Positions 17,072 to 23,835 of a stretch of 34,779 nucleotides of DNA are shown piece after piece. The position numbers were made by a program, and so were the translations under genes. The DNA is from an uncultured Treponema sp. (lineage in GTDB: Bacteria > Spirochaetota > Spirochaetia > Treponematales > Treponemataceae). Location: positions 1 to 34,779 of the forward strand of contig CAMJNC010000007.1 of the NCBI GenBank assembly GCA_946407195.1, in the 5' to 3' direction. Below the pieces are notes generated by a model. It was not told the DNA's origin, made no database searches, and worked only from the letters and a program-made list of their open reading frames with translations. Numbering within the stretch: the stretch's first letter is position 1; the number at the start of each line of letters is the position of its first letter.

Positions 17072-17437
17072 TTACCAGAGCTTACCGCGGTTCTTTTTGA
17101 TTTCGCTACGTATCTTTTTTAGTTTCAATTTGCGCTCTTTACTTGCTCGCGTAGGTTTTGTTTTGATTCTCTTTTTGGGAATGACCAAGGCCTGCGCGAT
17201 TTTATTTTCGAGCCGGGAGATTGCAATTTCACGATTCCGTTCCTGGTAACGTTCATCATCTACATCAAGGAAAAGACAATCATCTTTGTTAATCATAGCG
17301 GCAAGTTTTGAGCGAAGGCGAATGAGTTCTACATCAGTAAGGCCGCCAAGAGAGGTAACTGGGATAATCAGATGGACCTTTGTGTTTACCTTATTAACGT
17401 TCTGACCACCGTTACCGCCGCTGCGGGCAAAAGTCAT
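17072..17437 (-). CDS. arfB: ArfB-like class I release factor/peptidyl-tRNA hydrolase, short N terminus
   Basis: GGNGGQNVNKVNTKVHL carries the GGQ peptidyl-tRNA hydrolysis motif, and the basic C-terminal tail (KPTRASKERKLKLKK) is the mRNA-channel tail of ArfB/YaeJ, which rescues stalled ribosomes. The protein begins at MTFARSGG, about 12-15 residues later than usual, so the first strand of the domain is missing. In-frame stops lie in the repeated TTATTGA tract just upstream, and no Shine-Dalgarno precedes ATG 17437. Either the gene is 5'-truncated or initiation is unusual. The tRNA-Ala gene lies upstream on the same strand. Confidence 0.75.
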   Translation of the reverse strand: MTFARSGGNGGQNVNKVNTKVHLIIPVTSLGGLTDVELIRLRSKLAAMINKDDCLFLDVDDERYQERNREIAISRLENKIAQALVIPKKRIKTKPTRASKERKLKLKKIRSEIKKNRGKLW

Positions 17438-17444
17438 TTGAGAA

Positions 17445-17465
17445 TTATTGATTATTGATTATTGA
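17445..17465. repeat. Tandem heptamer TTATTGA x3
   Basis: Three exact copies of TTATTGA lie directly before the start codon of the arfB-like gene. On that gene's strand the tract places stop codons in frame, cutting off any longer N terminus. Short AT-rich tandems of this kind can change copy number by slippage. Confidence 0.85.
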
Positions 17466-17491
17466 TTCATGAAGTTTTGGGCGGTTCATTT

Positions 17492-17565
17492 TGGAGCTGA
17501 TGGGACTTGAACCCACTACCTCTACAATGCCATTGTAGCGCTCTAGCCAGGTGAGCTACAGCCCC
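17492..17565 (-). tRNA. tRNA-Ala (GGC)
   Basis: The reverse strand folds as a full cloverleaf of 74 nt: acceptor GGGGCTG/CAGCTCC, D arm GCTC/GAGC, anticodon stem CTACA/TGTAG with loop ATGGCAT (anticodon GGC, reads alanine GCC), T arm GTGGG-TTCAAGT-CCCAT and discriminator A. The CCA end is not encoded. A 26-bp near copy of its 3' end lies at 17942-17967. Confidence 0.93.
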
Positions 17566-17631
17566 GAGTAGGGGTAGTATATCAGAAAGTTATATGTAAG
17601 AAAATAAGTAATCATTATATGTGTACCAAAC

Positions 17632-17874
17632 TTATAATAATTGGTTCATAATCTTGGTACTATGGGATTCAATGATTTCCTGATAGCGTGCAATTTCTTC
17701 TTTTGTAAATCCGTTAATGTCTTTCCATTCATATCCAGGAATATAACAAGAGGCATTATGAAAACAATCTTTCTCATCAGGTTTTTCGATGTATACCTGA
17801 ACTTTCCCATCTGGAAGCATTTCTGAGTGAACAATTTCTGTCTGATCGTCTAAAGTAAGAAATGGATATTTCAT
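17632..17874 (-). CDS. Small acidic hypothetical protein (80 aa)
   Basis: ATG 17874 has AGGAGG 8 nt upstream and is preferred to the track's TTG 17880. The protein is acidic with one Cys pair spaced by five residues (DCFHNASCY) and a PGYEWKDINGFTKEEI segment; no family is recognised. It is a single gene lying between the tRNA-Ala gene and the tRNA 3' fragment, so it may be cargo captured at that site. Confidence 0.6.
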   Translation of the reverse strand: MKYPFLTLDDQTEIVHSEMLPDGKVQVYIEKPDEKDCFHNASCYIPGYEWKDINGFTKEEIARYQEIIESHSTKIMNQLL

Positions 17875-17941
17875 ATTCAAAGCCTCCTATTAGTATTATA
17901 ACAAGTTTAATTTGTCTTTCAACTGGAAGTAGTAATATATA

Positions 17942-17967
17942 ATTTTGGAGCTGATCGGACTTGAACC
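17942..17967 (-). repeat. tRNA-Ala 3'-end fragment (25 of 26 bp match)
   Basis: attttggagctgatcggac through ttgaaccc repeats positions 17488-17513 with one mismatch. It covers the T loop and the 3' acceptor strand of tRNA-Ala plus three flanking bases, but no anticodon or D arm follows. It is a tRNA remnant in direct orientation to the intact gene, 454 bp away. Confidence 0.8.
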
Positions 17968-18000
17968 CTATTACGAAAGTTTGAAAACATACCAATTGGT

Positions 18001-18060
18001 GGGGCGTTGCGGGGCAATGACGTCGGGGATGTGCCTCGCTAGAAGGGGTAGCGAGCAACG
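18001..18060 (+). repeat. Dispersed structured repeat, copy C
   Basis: The most complete copy. Outer arms CGTTGC/GCAACG enclose two hairpins: GCGGGGC/GCCTCGC around the conserved GACGTC loop, and GCTA/TAGC around GAAGGGG, giving a potential three-way junction. It is 39-45 bp similar to copies A and B. Confidence 0.75.
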
Positions 18061-18070
18061 TAGTGCGAGC

Positions 18071-18093
18071 GAGGGGAAGGCTTCCCCCTCTTT
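18071..18093 (+). terminator. GC-rich hairpin with short T run
   Basis: GAGGGGAAGGCTTCCCCCTC followed by TTT. The core GGGGAAG-G-CTTCCCC is a perfect stem. It directly follows repeat copy C and may insulate the fic gene from upstream transcription. The T run is short, so a terminator role is tentative. Confidence 0.45.
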
Positions 18094-18106
18094 AATCAAT
18101 AAATCT

Positions 18107-18174
18107 ATCGGCAATTTATAAACGGTTTTTGGTCTAGAAAATCACTTTATATTTTGCCGATAATCTGTTATAAT
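18107..18174 (+). promoter_or_regulatory. Inverted repeat and -10 box of a leaderless fic promoter
   Basis: ATCGGCAA (18107-18114) and TTGCCGAT (18154-18161) are perfect inverted copies, with AT-rich extensions that also largely pair. TATAAT at 18169-18174 lies 7 nt before the ATG, so the transcript would begin at or within a base or two of the start codon. No Shine-Dalgarno is present. The Fic protein has an N-terminal HTH and may bind the repeat. Confidence 0.5.
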
Positions 18175-18181
18175 TTTACCG

Positions 18182-19087
18182 ATGAGTAAGATTAAATACA
18201 TATCTGTTGAAGAAGCAGCTCAGAAGTGGAGTGTTAGCGAACGCAGTGCCCGTAATTATTGTGCTCAGGGTAGGGTGGAAGGTGCTCTTCTGGAAGGGAA
18301 AACCTGGAAGATTCCTTCAACTGCAAAAAAGCCGGAGCGTAAACCTCGTCATTCTACTGTAGAAGAAACATTATTAGATTGTCTCAGGCGTGAAAAAGAT
18401 GCCGGCCTTAACGGGGGTATCTATCATAAAATTCAGATTGATCTTACTTATAATTCTAATCACATTGAAGGCTCAAAGCTTACTCATGACCAGACGCGCT
18501 TTATCTTTGAAACAAAAACGCTTGGTGTTACGGATAAGGCGGTAAAGGTTGATGATATTGTTGAGACTGTAAATCACTTCCGTTGTATTGATCTTATAAT
18601 TGAAGGTGCTCATACAAAGCTCACAGAAAGTTTTATTAAGCAGCTGCATTTTATTCTGAAGTCTGGAACAACTGACAGTCAAAAATCCTGGTTCAGAGTA
18701 GGGGATTATAAAATGCTTGAGAACGAAGTGGGCGGTAGTGATACGACTAAGCCTGCTGAGGTGGCGGGAGCAATCAAGGCGCTCCTTAAAGAATACAATT
18801 CAAAATCAAAAATCACTCTTGAGGATATTCTTGATTTTCATGTTCGCTTTGAAGCGATTCATCCATTTCAGGATGGAAACGGTCGCCTTGGCCGCCTGAT
18901 TATGTTTAAGGAGTGTCTGAAGCATAATATTGTTCCTTTCATAATCACAGAAGAACTAAAGATGTTTTACTACCGTGGTATCAAAAACTGGAAAGAAGAG
19001 CGCGGCTATCTGCGCGATACCTGCCTCACCGGCCAGGACGAGATGAAGGCGATCTTGGATTATTTTGGGGTGAAATATAATGTCTGA
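18182..19087 (+). CDS. Fic-domain AMPylase-like protein with N-terminal HTH
   Basis: Residues about 5-45 (ISVEEAAQKWSVSERSARNYC...GKTWKIP) form a MerR/HTH-17-like DNA-binding domain. SNHIEG near residue 97 fits the [S/T]xxxE[G/N] inhibitory motif of class II Fic proteins, with the inhibitory helix before the Fic core. The catalytic loop HPFQDGNGRLGR (about residue 228) is intact. Such enzymes transfer AMP or a related group from nucleotides to Ser, Thr or Tyr of targets and are held inactive by the inhibitory Glu. The promoter appears leaderless. The stop overlaps the mazG stub by 8 nt. Confidence 0.88.
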   Translation: MSKIKYISVEEAAQKWSVSERSARNYCAQGRVEGALLEGKTWKIPSTAKKPERKPRHSTVEETLLDCLRREKDAGLNGGIYHKIQIDLTYNSNHIEGSKLTHDQTRFIFETKTLGVTDKAVKVDDIVETVNHFRCIDLIIEGAHTKLTESFIKQLHFILKSGTTDSQKSWFRVGDYKMLENEVGGSDTTKPAEVAGAIKALLKEYNSKSKITLEDILDFHVRFEAIHPFQDGNGRLGRLIMFKECLKHNIVPFIITEELKMFYYRGIKNWKEERGYLRDTCLTGQDEMKAILDYFGVKYNV

Positions 19088-19175
19088 TTCATTCAACCGA
19101 TTATACGAAGTAATAAAAACTCTCATTGCTCCGGATGGCTGTCCGTGTTTTTATTATATCAGAAAAATGGTATAA
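19080..19175 (+). pseudogene. mazG: 5' stub of mazG (nucleoside triphosphate pyrophosphohydrolase)
   Basis: ATG 19080 opens a frame reading FNRLYEVIKTLIAPDGCP, the N terminus of MazG, where the family continues as WDxxQTxxSL. Here the sequence departs right after GCP and a stop comes at 19173-19175. The departure coincides with the promoter region of the second fic gene. The remaining 230 or so residues of MazG are not in the window. This marks an insertion or deletion junction. Confidence 0.75.
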
Positions 19176-19183
19176 TAGAGAAT

Positions 19184-20272
19184 ATGGTTGGTAGCAAGAA
19201 ACCTAATCCATTTGAAATAGATTTTGACTCATATATCCGGCAGAGTGAGCCTTCTCAACAGGAGAATGGAAAACTCTGGCAAACGGCTATTGGTTTGCAA
19301 CAGGTGGATGGGCTTTCTACTTCTAAATATCTGTATGAAACCGCAAAACGCAATATCAACGGTGAGATTACAATAGAAGAAGCTAAGCAGCTGATTGATT
19401 CGTACTATGAATCTAAAGATTGCAGAACTGAAGAAGAATCTGACACCCAAGAGGCTGATAAAGTTTCTGTTCGCATTCGTGAACTTCTTGCGGAAAAGAC
19501 TTTCAGCTTTACACCTGATTTATTGCTTTCTATTCATAAGCGATTGTTTACAGGTGTTTTGAAGAAGACAATTACTGGACGTTTCCGCGACTATAACATT
19601 TCTAAGCGAGAGTGGGTACTGGACGGAGAATCAGTTCTTTATGCTAATGCAGATATGATCCGCCAGACTCTTGATTATGATTTTGCTCAGGAAAAGGTTT
19701 TTGATTACTCATCACTTTCTAAAGAAGAAGCTGTAAAACATTTAAGCCGTTTTATTGCAAATATCTGGCAGATACATCCGTTTGGGGAAGGTAATACCCG
19801 AACCACTGCGGTATTTACGATTAAATATTTACAGGCTCTTGGTTTTAATGTAAATAATGAACCTTTTGAAAAGAACAGCTGGTATTTTCGTAATTCTCTT
19901 GTTCGTGCAAATTATACAAACATGAACGCCGGCATTTATATGAATTCAGAATATCTGGAAAAGTTCTTCCGTAATATGTTGCTTGATGAAAAAAATGAAT
20001 TGAAGAATCGATATACTCATATTCGTTATGCAGAATTAAATAAAAAAGGTTCGGAGAAAAAGTTCGGAGAAAAACAAAAAAGTTCGGAGAAAACTTCTGA
20101 AAGAATTTTAACTCTACTGAAGGAAAATCCTAAACTTTCTGCAAAAAAACTTTCTGAATTAATTGGAATTACAAGCCGAGCTGTAGAAAAACAGATTGCA
20201 ACACTTGAACAGAATGGATGTTTAAGAAGAGAAGGTTCTCCTAAAGGTGGCCATTGGGAAGTCTTAAAATAA
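19184..20272 (+). CDS. Fic-domain protein with C-terminal winged helix
   Basis: A 362-residue protein: N-terminal Fic_N-like region (NPFEIDFDSYI), Fic core with HPFGEGNTRT (about residue 206), a variant of HPFxxGNGR in which Thr replaces the second Gly, and a C-terminal winged helix (about 305-360, LSAKKLSELIGITSRAVEKQI). The start is ATG 19184: TATAAT at 19171-19176 ends 7 nt before it, so the mRNA is probably leaderless; the track start 19145 lies before the promoter. The linker before the winged helix is encoded by three copies of GTTCGGAGAAAA. The stop shares a base with the next ATG. Confidence 0.85.
   Translation: MVGSKKPNPFEIDFDSYIRQSEPSQQENGKLWQTAIGLQQVDGLSTSKYLYETAKRNINGEITIEEAKQLIDSYYESKDCRTEEESDTQEADKVSVRIRELLAEKTFSFTPDLLLSIHKRLFTGVLKKTITGRFRDYNISKREWVLDGESVLYANADMIRQTLDYDFAQEKVFDYSSLSKEEAVKHLSRFIANIWQIHPFGEGNTRTTAVFTIKYLQALGFNVNNEPFEKNSWYFRNSLVRANYTNMNAGIYMNSEYLEKFFRNMLLDEKNELKNRYTHIRYAELNKKGSEKKFGEKQKSSEKTSERILTLLKENPKLSAKKLSELIGITSRAVEKQIATLEQNGCLRREGSPKGGHWEVLK
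20049..20093 (+). repeat. Three copies of GTTCGGAGAAAA inside the second fic gene
   Basis: Copies at 20049-20060, 20062-20073 and 20082-20093 encode the repeated (G/S)SEK/FGEK linker between the Fic core and the winged helix. Spacing is uneven (13 and 20 nt). The tract could vary in length without harming either domain only when changes are in multiples of three. Confidence 0.75.
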
Positions 20273-21180
20273 TGCCGGATACTTCTTCTACTGCCCACTA
20301 CCATCTACCCGGTCTCTTTGAATTTTATGAACTCTACAAGGTGTTTCTGCCGTTGTATCGGGAACACCGCGAGTGGTTTTATGAGTGGTGCGATATTGGT
20401 TCGATTTATGGGGCTCCGGCGGATTGTCTTTGGGGCGGGGGCAGGGCGGCCTTTGGGGATGCTGATGTTGATGATGTGCTGGCGCTTGTGAATGAGTACG
20501 GGGTGTCGGCGCGGTTGACGTTCAGTAATTCGCTGCTGCGTGAGGAGCATCTGGCTGATAAAAAGTGTAATGAGATTTGTGCAGCGGTGGTTTCGACAGG
20601 CTCAACCACCGGGGGTGTAATCGTGCATTCGGATTTACTGACTGAGTATCTTGGGGCAAATTTTCCGGAGCTTTATCTTGTTTCGTCTACCACAAAAGTT
20701 CTTACTGATTTTTCTGATTTTGAAGCGGAACTGAACCGGCCGGAGTTTGCCTTTGTGGTGCCGGACTTCCGTCTGAATAAAGCCTTTGATAAACTGAGCG
20801 GGCTTTCGCAGACTCAAAAAGACAAGGTTGAATTCCTGTGTAACGAGTGCTGCGACTTTGGCTGCAAAAACCGTAAGGTCTGTTATGAAAATGTAAGCCG
20901 AAAAAATCTTGGGGAGGAAGTTGCAGACCATAAATGTTCTTCTCCTGATGCGGCGGATGGTTACCGCTTTTCGCTTGCAATGAAAAATCAGGCCTTTATT
21001 GGCGTGAAGGATATTGTTGAAACATATCTGCCAATGGGCTTTTCTAACTTTAAGCTTGAAGGACGTGGGCTTGGCAGCGCTGTGGTTCTGGAGTTTCTTT
21101 TATATTACATGACAAAGCCGGAGGCTCAGCTTCTGGTGCGCGAGGCTGTGTATCTTGATTCGATGCTGGATTTGTTTTAA
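20272..21180 (+). CDS. Uncharacterised protein with CNECC-type Cys cluster (possible U32/UbiV-like)
   Basis: A 302-residue protein starting at ATG 20272, which shares its A with the fic stop (TAATG). The Cys cluster CNECCDFGCKNRKVCYE (about residue 190) and the barrel-like pattern around it (RLTFSNSLL, FAFVVPDFRLN) recall peptidase-U32/UbiV-type Fe-S proteins, but this is a by-eye resemblance. The gene is clearly richer in GC than the preceding fic gene, suggesting a different origin. A palindromic element sits in frame at 20586-20610. Function unknown. Confidence 0.6.
   Translation: MPDTSSTAHYHLPGLFEFYELYKVFLPLYREHREWFYEWCDIGSIYGAPADCLWGGGRAAFGDADVDDVLALVNEYGVSARLTFSNSLLREEHLADKKCNEICAAVVSTGSTTGGVIVHSDLLTEYLGANFPELYLVSSTTKVLTDFSDFEAELNRPEFAFVVPDFRLNKAFDKLSGLSQTQKDKVEFLCNECCDFGCKNRKVCYENVSRKNLGEEVADHKCSSPDAADGYRFSLAMKNQAFIGVKDIVETYLPMGFSNFKLEGRGLGSAVVLEFLLYYMTKPEAQLLVREAVYLDSMLDLF
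20586..20610. repeat. Palindromic element inside a coding sequence
   Basis: GGTGGTT-N11-AACCACC with the internal sequence TTCGACAGGCTCAA. It is in frame and encodes VVSTGSTTGG. Related short palindromes (GGTTGAGCCTGTCGAAACC) are widely seen between genes in bacterial genomes, so this looks like a small insertion tolerated by the protein. Confidence 0.55.
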
Positions 21181-21272
21181 CAGTAATCAAAATCGTTTTA
21201 ATTCCAGAAATAATCCGCTATGAAAAACTTGTCATATTTCAAATTGATTCTGCAGGAGAAGGGAACTATACT

Positions 21273-21485
21273 ATGAGTAGTTCCGGGACAAAAAAAAGCA
21301 CAAAAGACTTTGTGATGGAAGACGACGAGGCCAAAGAACTTTCCGGATATTTTTGCCAGGCTGTGAATGCAGGTTCAGGTGCAGTCATGAAATTTGAAAA
21401 ACATGGCAAAAATGTCCGCCTCATCATTTCCGGCCCAGAAGATTTTATTCTGGATGCATTAAACGAATGGTATAAGAATAATTAG
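21273..21485 (+). CDS. Small hypothetical protein (70 aa)
   Basis: AGGAGAAGGG lies about 10-15 nt before ATG 21273. The protein has a polar N-terminal tail and a compact alpha-beta C terminus (VRLIISGPEDFILDALNEWYKNN). No family is recognised. Its stop overlaps the stop of the convergent tautomerase gene by 4 nt. Confidence 0.55.
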   Translation: MSSSGTKKSTKDFVMEDDEAKELSGYFCQAVNAGSGAVMKFEKHGKNVRLIISGPEDFILDALNEWYKNN

Positions 21486-21841
21486 CCCTTCTGTTTACCC
21501 GCCATGCCCCAGTTCTCAAGTGGCGGCTCGACGAGAATTATAAAAACATCTTCAGGCGCAATTGAAAGAGCCTCGACCAGTTTTGCGGTGATAATTTCAA
21601 TTGCGGCCTTTTTTTGTTCTTTAGTTCTTCCCGGAAAGAGGGTGAGTTCAATAATCATAAAGTTATCAGACTTTTCAGCAGGCGCTTCAAAATCGGCGAG
21701 GTCAAATTCAATTATGCGCTGAAACCTGTCCCAGTCAGAAATCCCCAGGCCTTCCATAAGCCCCTGATGAACACAGTCAAAAACAGTCTTCTTATATTCC
21801 GCGCTTTTTCCTTTAAGCAGATTAATCTTCACTAATGGCAT
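21482..21841 (-). CDS. Tautomerase/MIF-superfamily protein
   Basis: A 119-residue protein beginning MPLVKINLLKG, where Pro1, exposed after Met removal, is the catalytic base of 4-oxalocrotonate tautomerase and MIF-like enzymes. Two alpha-beta units are present (KSAEYKKTVFDCVHQGL and RTKEQKKAAIEIITAKLVEAL, then PPLENWGMAG), giving the double-length form. AAGGAG lies 8-9 nt upstream of the ATG. The substrate is unknown. A short possible ORF precedes it on the same strand. Confidence 0.85.
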   Translation of the reverse strand: MPLVKINLLKGKSAEYKKTVFDCVHQGLMEGLGISDWDRFQRIIEFDLADFEAPAEKSDNFMIIELTLFPGRTKEQKKAAIEIITAKLVEALSIAPEDVFIILVEPPLENWGMAGKQKG

Positions 21842-21977
21842 TTTTTAACTCCTTATCAAAGTATTTTTTTATTCGTACATAATAGTGACTGTCATCTTCT
21901 TTTACAATATCTTCAACTCGAGCTTCTTCTTCTGCAAAAAAAGTCGGGAAAATAAGTTTCGCATGGTTTATAATCAA
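21822..21977 (-). CDS. Possible short ORF upstream of the tautomerase gene (51 aa)
   Basis: From TTG 21977 the frame reads INHAKLIFPTFFAEEEARVE and ends in ELKNAISED, overlapping the tautomerase start by about 20 nt. The composition (acidic, with DDSHYYVRIKKYF) looks protein-like, but there is no Shine-Dalgarno and the frame is open a little further upstream, so it may be the 3' remnant of a longer gene. It is too short for the ORF track. Confidence 0.3.
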   Translation of the reverse strand: MIINHAKLIFPTFFAEEEARVEDIVKEDDSHYYVRIKKYFDKELKNAISED

Positions 21978-22079
21978 AATATGTTCAGCGAAAAAAGAAG
22001 AAAAAGTTTATTATTAAGCATAAAATCTTTTTAACGTGGTATAATTTTTAGCAGTCATAAAATCATCAAGGAGTCACTC

Positions 22080-23285
22080 ATGAACCAGAGCCCGAAGAAA
22101 TATAATAAAACCCTGCTTGCCTGCTATCTTGGATTTATAACTCAGGCTATTACTGCAAATTTTACACCTCTTTTATTTTTGATGTTCAATAAGAATTACG
22201 AGGTCTCGCTTGGTAAAATTGCGCTTATACCGGCAGTGTTTTTTCTTACTCAGCTGGTTGTGGATATCATTTGTGCTCAGGTTGTAGATAAAATCGGCTA
22301 TAGAAAATGCATAATAACTTCGTGTTTGTGTTCTGCATTGGGGCTGATTTTGCTTGCGTTTTTGCCAGAGCTTTTTGCGGACCCGTTTATGGGAATTATC
22401 ATAAGTGTTGTTGTGTACGCAATAGGAAGCGGCCTTGTCGAAGTACTCGGCAGTCCGATTGTGGAGGCGTGTCCGTTTGACCACAAGGAAGCGGTTATGA
22501 GTCTTTTGCATTCGTTTTACTGCTGGGGTTCTGTCGGCGTAATTGTGATTTCTACTCTCTTTTTTAAGTTTGCCGGCATTGGCAACTGGAAGATTCTTGC
22601 CTGCATCTGGGCTGTGATTCCGCTTTATAACATTTACAATTTTGCAACCTGCCCGATTGAGCAGCCAAATGGCGGCGAAAAAGGAATGGGGCTTGTGGCT
22701 CTGTTCAAGCTTCCGCTTTTCTGGGTAGCAATAATTCTTATGATTTGTGCAGGCGCTTCCGAGCTTTCGATGGCACAGTGGGCTTCGGCATTTGCGGAGT
22801 CTGCACTCGGGCTTTCAAAAAATATCGGTGACCTTGCAGGCCCGTGTCTGTTCGCAGTTGCAATGGGAACCGTCCGCGCAGTCTTTGGAAAGTTTGGTCA
22901 CAAGCTCAATCTTATGCGCTTTATGATTTTTTCGGGAGTACTGTGTGTTGTAAGTTATCTTATGGCTTCGCTTTCGACTATGCCGATGCTCGGACTTCTG
23001 GGCTGTATTTTCTGCGGCTTCTCAGTAGCTATCATGTGGCCGGGCACAATCAGCATCTGCTCGCCGAGAATCCCAAAAGGCGGCACCGCACTCTTTGCAA
23101 TGCTCGCAATGTCCGGAGATTTAGGCGGAGCCGCAGGTCCTGCTATTGTTGGAAATATTTCTCAAATCTTCAACAACAACCTTAAAGCAGGCCTCCTCGC
23201 CGGAAGCATTTTCCCTGTTGTTCTGATTTTGATGATTCTGCTTATTCCTGTGATTACGAAGGCTGAATCTCACCGAGAAAATTGA
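22080..23285 (+). CDS. Major facilitator superfamily transporter
   Basis: A 401-residue protein with about 12 hydrophobic segments, an N-terminal cytoplasmic tail, and the MFS loop 2-3 motif as DKIGYRKC. The pattern of a first half with ITQAITANFTPLLFLMF and a central loop after about residue 195 fits FucP-like sugar or drug/metabolite transporters. AAGGAG lies 6 nt before the ATG and a TATAAT box is at 22040-22045. It is monocistronic. The substrate cannot be read from sequence. Confidence 0.85.
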   Translation: MNQSPKKYNKTLLACYLGFITQAITANFTPLLFLMFNKNYEVSLGKIALIPAVFFLTQLVVDIICAQVVDKIGYRKCIITSCLCSALGLILLAFLPELFADPFMGIIISVVVYAIGSGLVEVLGSPIVEACPFDHKEAVMSLLHSFYCWGSVGVIVISTLFFKFAGIGNWKILACIWAVIPLYNIYNFATCPIEQPNGGEKGMGLVALFKLPLFWVAIILMICAGASELSMAQWASAFAESALGLSKNIGDLAGPCLFAVAMGTVRAVFGKFGHKLNLMRFMIFSGVLCVVSYLMASLSTMPMLGLLGCIFCGFSVAIMWPGTISICSPRIPKGGTALFAMLAMSGDLGGAAGPAIVGNISQIFNNNLKAGLLAGSIFPVVLILMILLIPVITKAESHREN

Positions 23286-23343
23286 ATATGTTATATCAGT
23301 TTTAGGAAGAATGTGGTATAATCAAAAATGAAGGATAAAGAAA

Positions 23344-23583
23344 TTGCCAACAGTATTTGTGGAAGGACCATACAGATTTTATTTTTTCTCAAGAGAAGAA
23401 TCTCGAAGACATGTGCACGTTGCGTCTTCTGATGGGGAAGTAAAAATCTGGCTTGAGCCTGAAATAAGTGTTGCAAAAGTTGTAAATCTTTCAGCATCTG
23501 AAGTAAATACAATTCTTGATATTGTTCAGAAACGTAAGGAGGATATTAATGCAGACTGGAACAAGCACTTTAGTTGCAACTAA
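23344..23583 (+). CDS. DUF4160 protein
   Basis: A 79-residue protein opening MPTVFVEGPYRFYFFSREES, then RHVHVASSDGEVKIWLEP, the DUF4160 signature. The start is TTG 23344 with AAGGA 7 nt upstream; TATAAT lies at about 23318-23323. The gene overlaps the DUF2442 gene by 35 nt. DUF4160/DUF2442 pairs are widespread and have been proposed as toxin-antitoxin-like modules, but which partner is the toxin is not established here. Confidence 0.8.
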   Translation: MPTVFVEGPYRFYFFSREESRRHVHVASSDGEVKIWLEPEISVAKVVNLSASEVNTILDIVQKRKEDINADWNKHFSCN

Positions 23584-23809
23584 GACAGAAGTAACAAATA
23601 TCTCACCTTTTGGAATCTGGATTCTAACTAACGATAAAGAGTATTTTATCAGTTATAAAGACTACCCTGTATTTGAAACAGCAACTATTAAACAGATAGC
23701 CAATGTTACAACAGACTTTTCGGGTAATCTTCATTGGGAAGAACTTGATGCTGATATAGAATTAGACAGCCTTGAAAATCCTGAAAACTATCCTTTAATA
23801 TATCGATAA
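23549..23809 (+). CDS. DUF2442 protein
   Basis: An 86-residue protein from ATG 23549, preceded by AAGGAGG; the track's 23516 start is less likely. TNISPFGIWILTNDKEYFISYKDYPVFE is typical of DUF2442, a small beta-rich, NikA/antitoxin-adjacent family. It is translationally coupled to the DUF4160 gene inside whose 3' end it starts. It converges with copA. Confidence 0.8.
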   Translation: MQTGTSTLVATKTEVTNISPFGIWILTNDKEYFISYKDYPVFETATIKQIANVTTDFSGNLHWEELDADIELDSLENPENYPLIYR

Positions 23810-23835
23810 AATTAATCCCCAAAAACAGCCTTAGA

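Noticed and set aside
17437-17475. Phase variation of arfB by the TTATTGA tract
   Set aside because: The upstream ATG reads ATGAATCAATAA, so it stops within the first repeat whatever the copy number.
9597-18060. Integron attC sites
   Set aside because: The repeats have GTTGC/GCAAC ends and folded arms, but the required RYYYAAC at the left and GTTRRRY at the right are not present, the genes do not form a typical cassette array, and no integrase is in the window.
4067-20272. Prophage
   Set aside because: No integrase, portal, terminase, capsid or tail gene is present; the island consists of defence and unknown genes.
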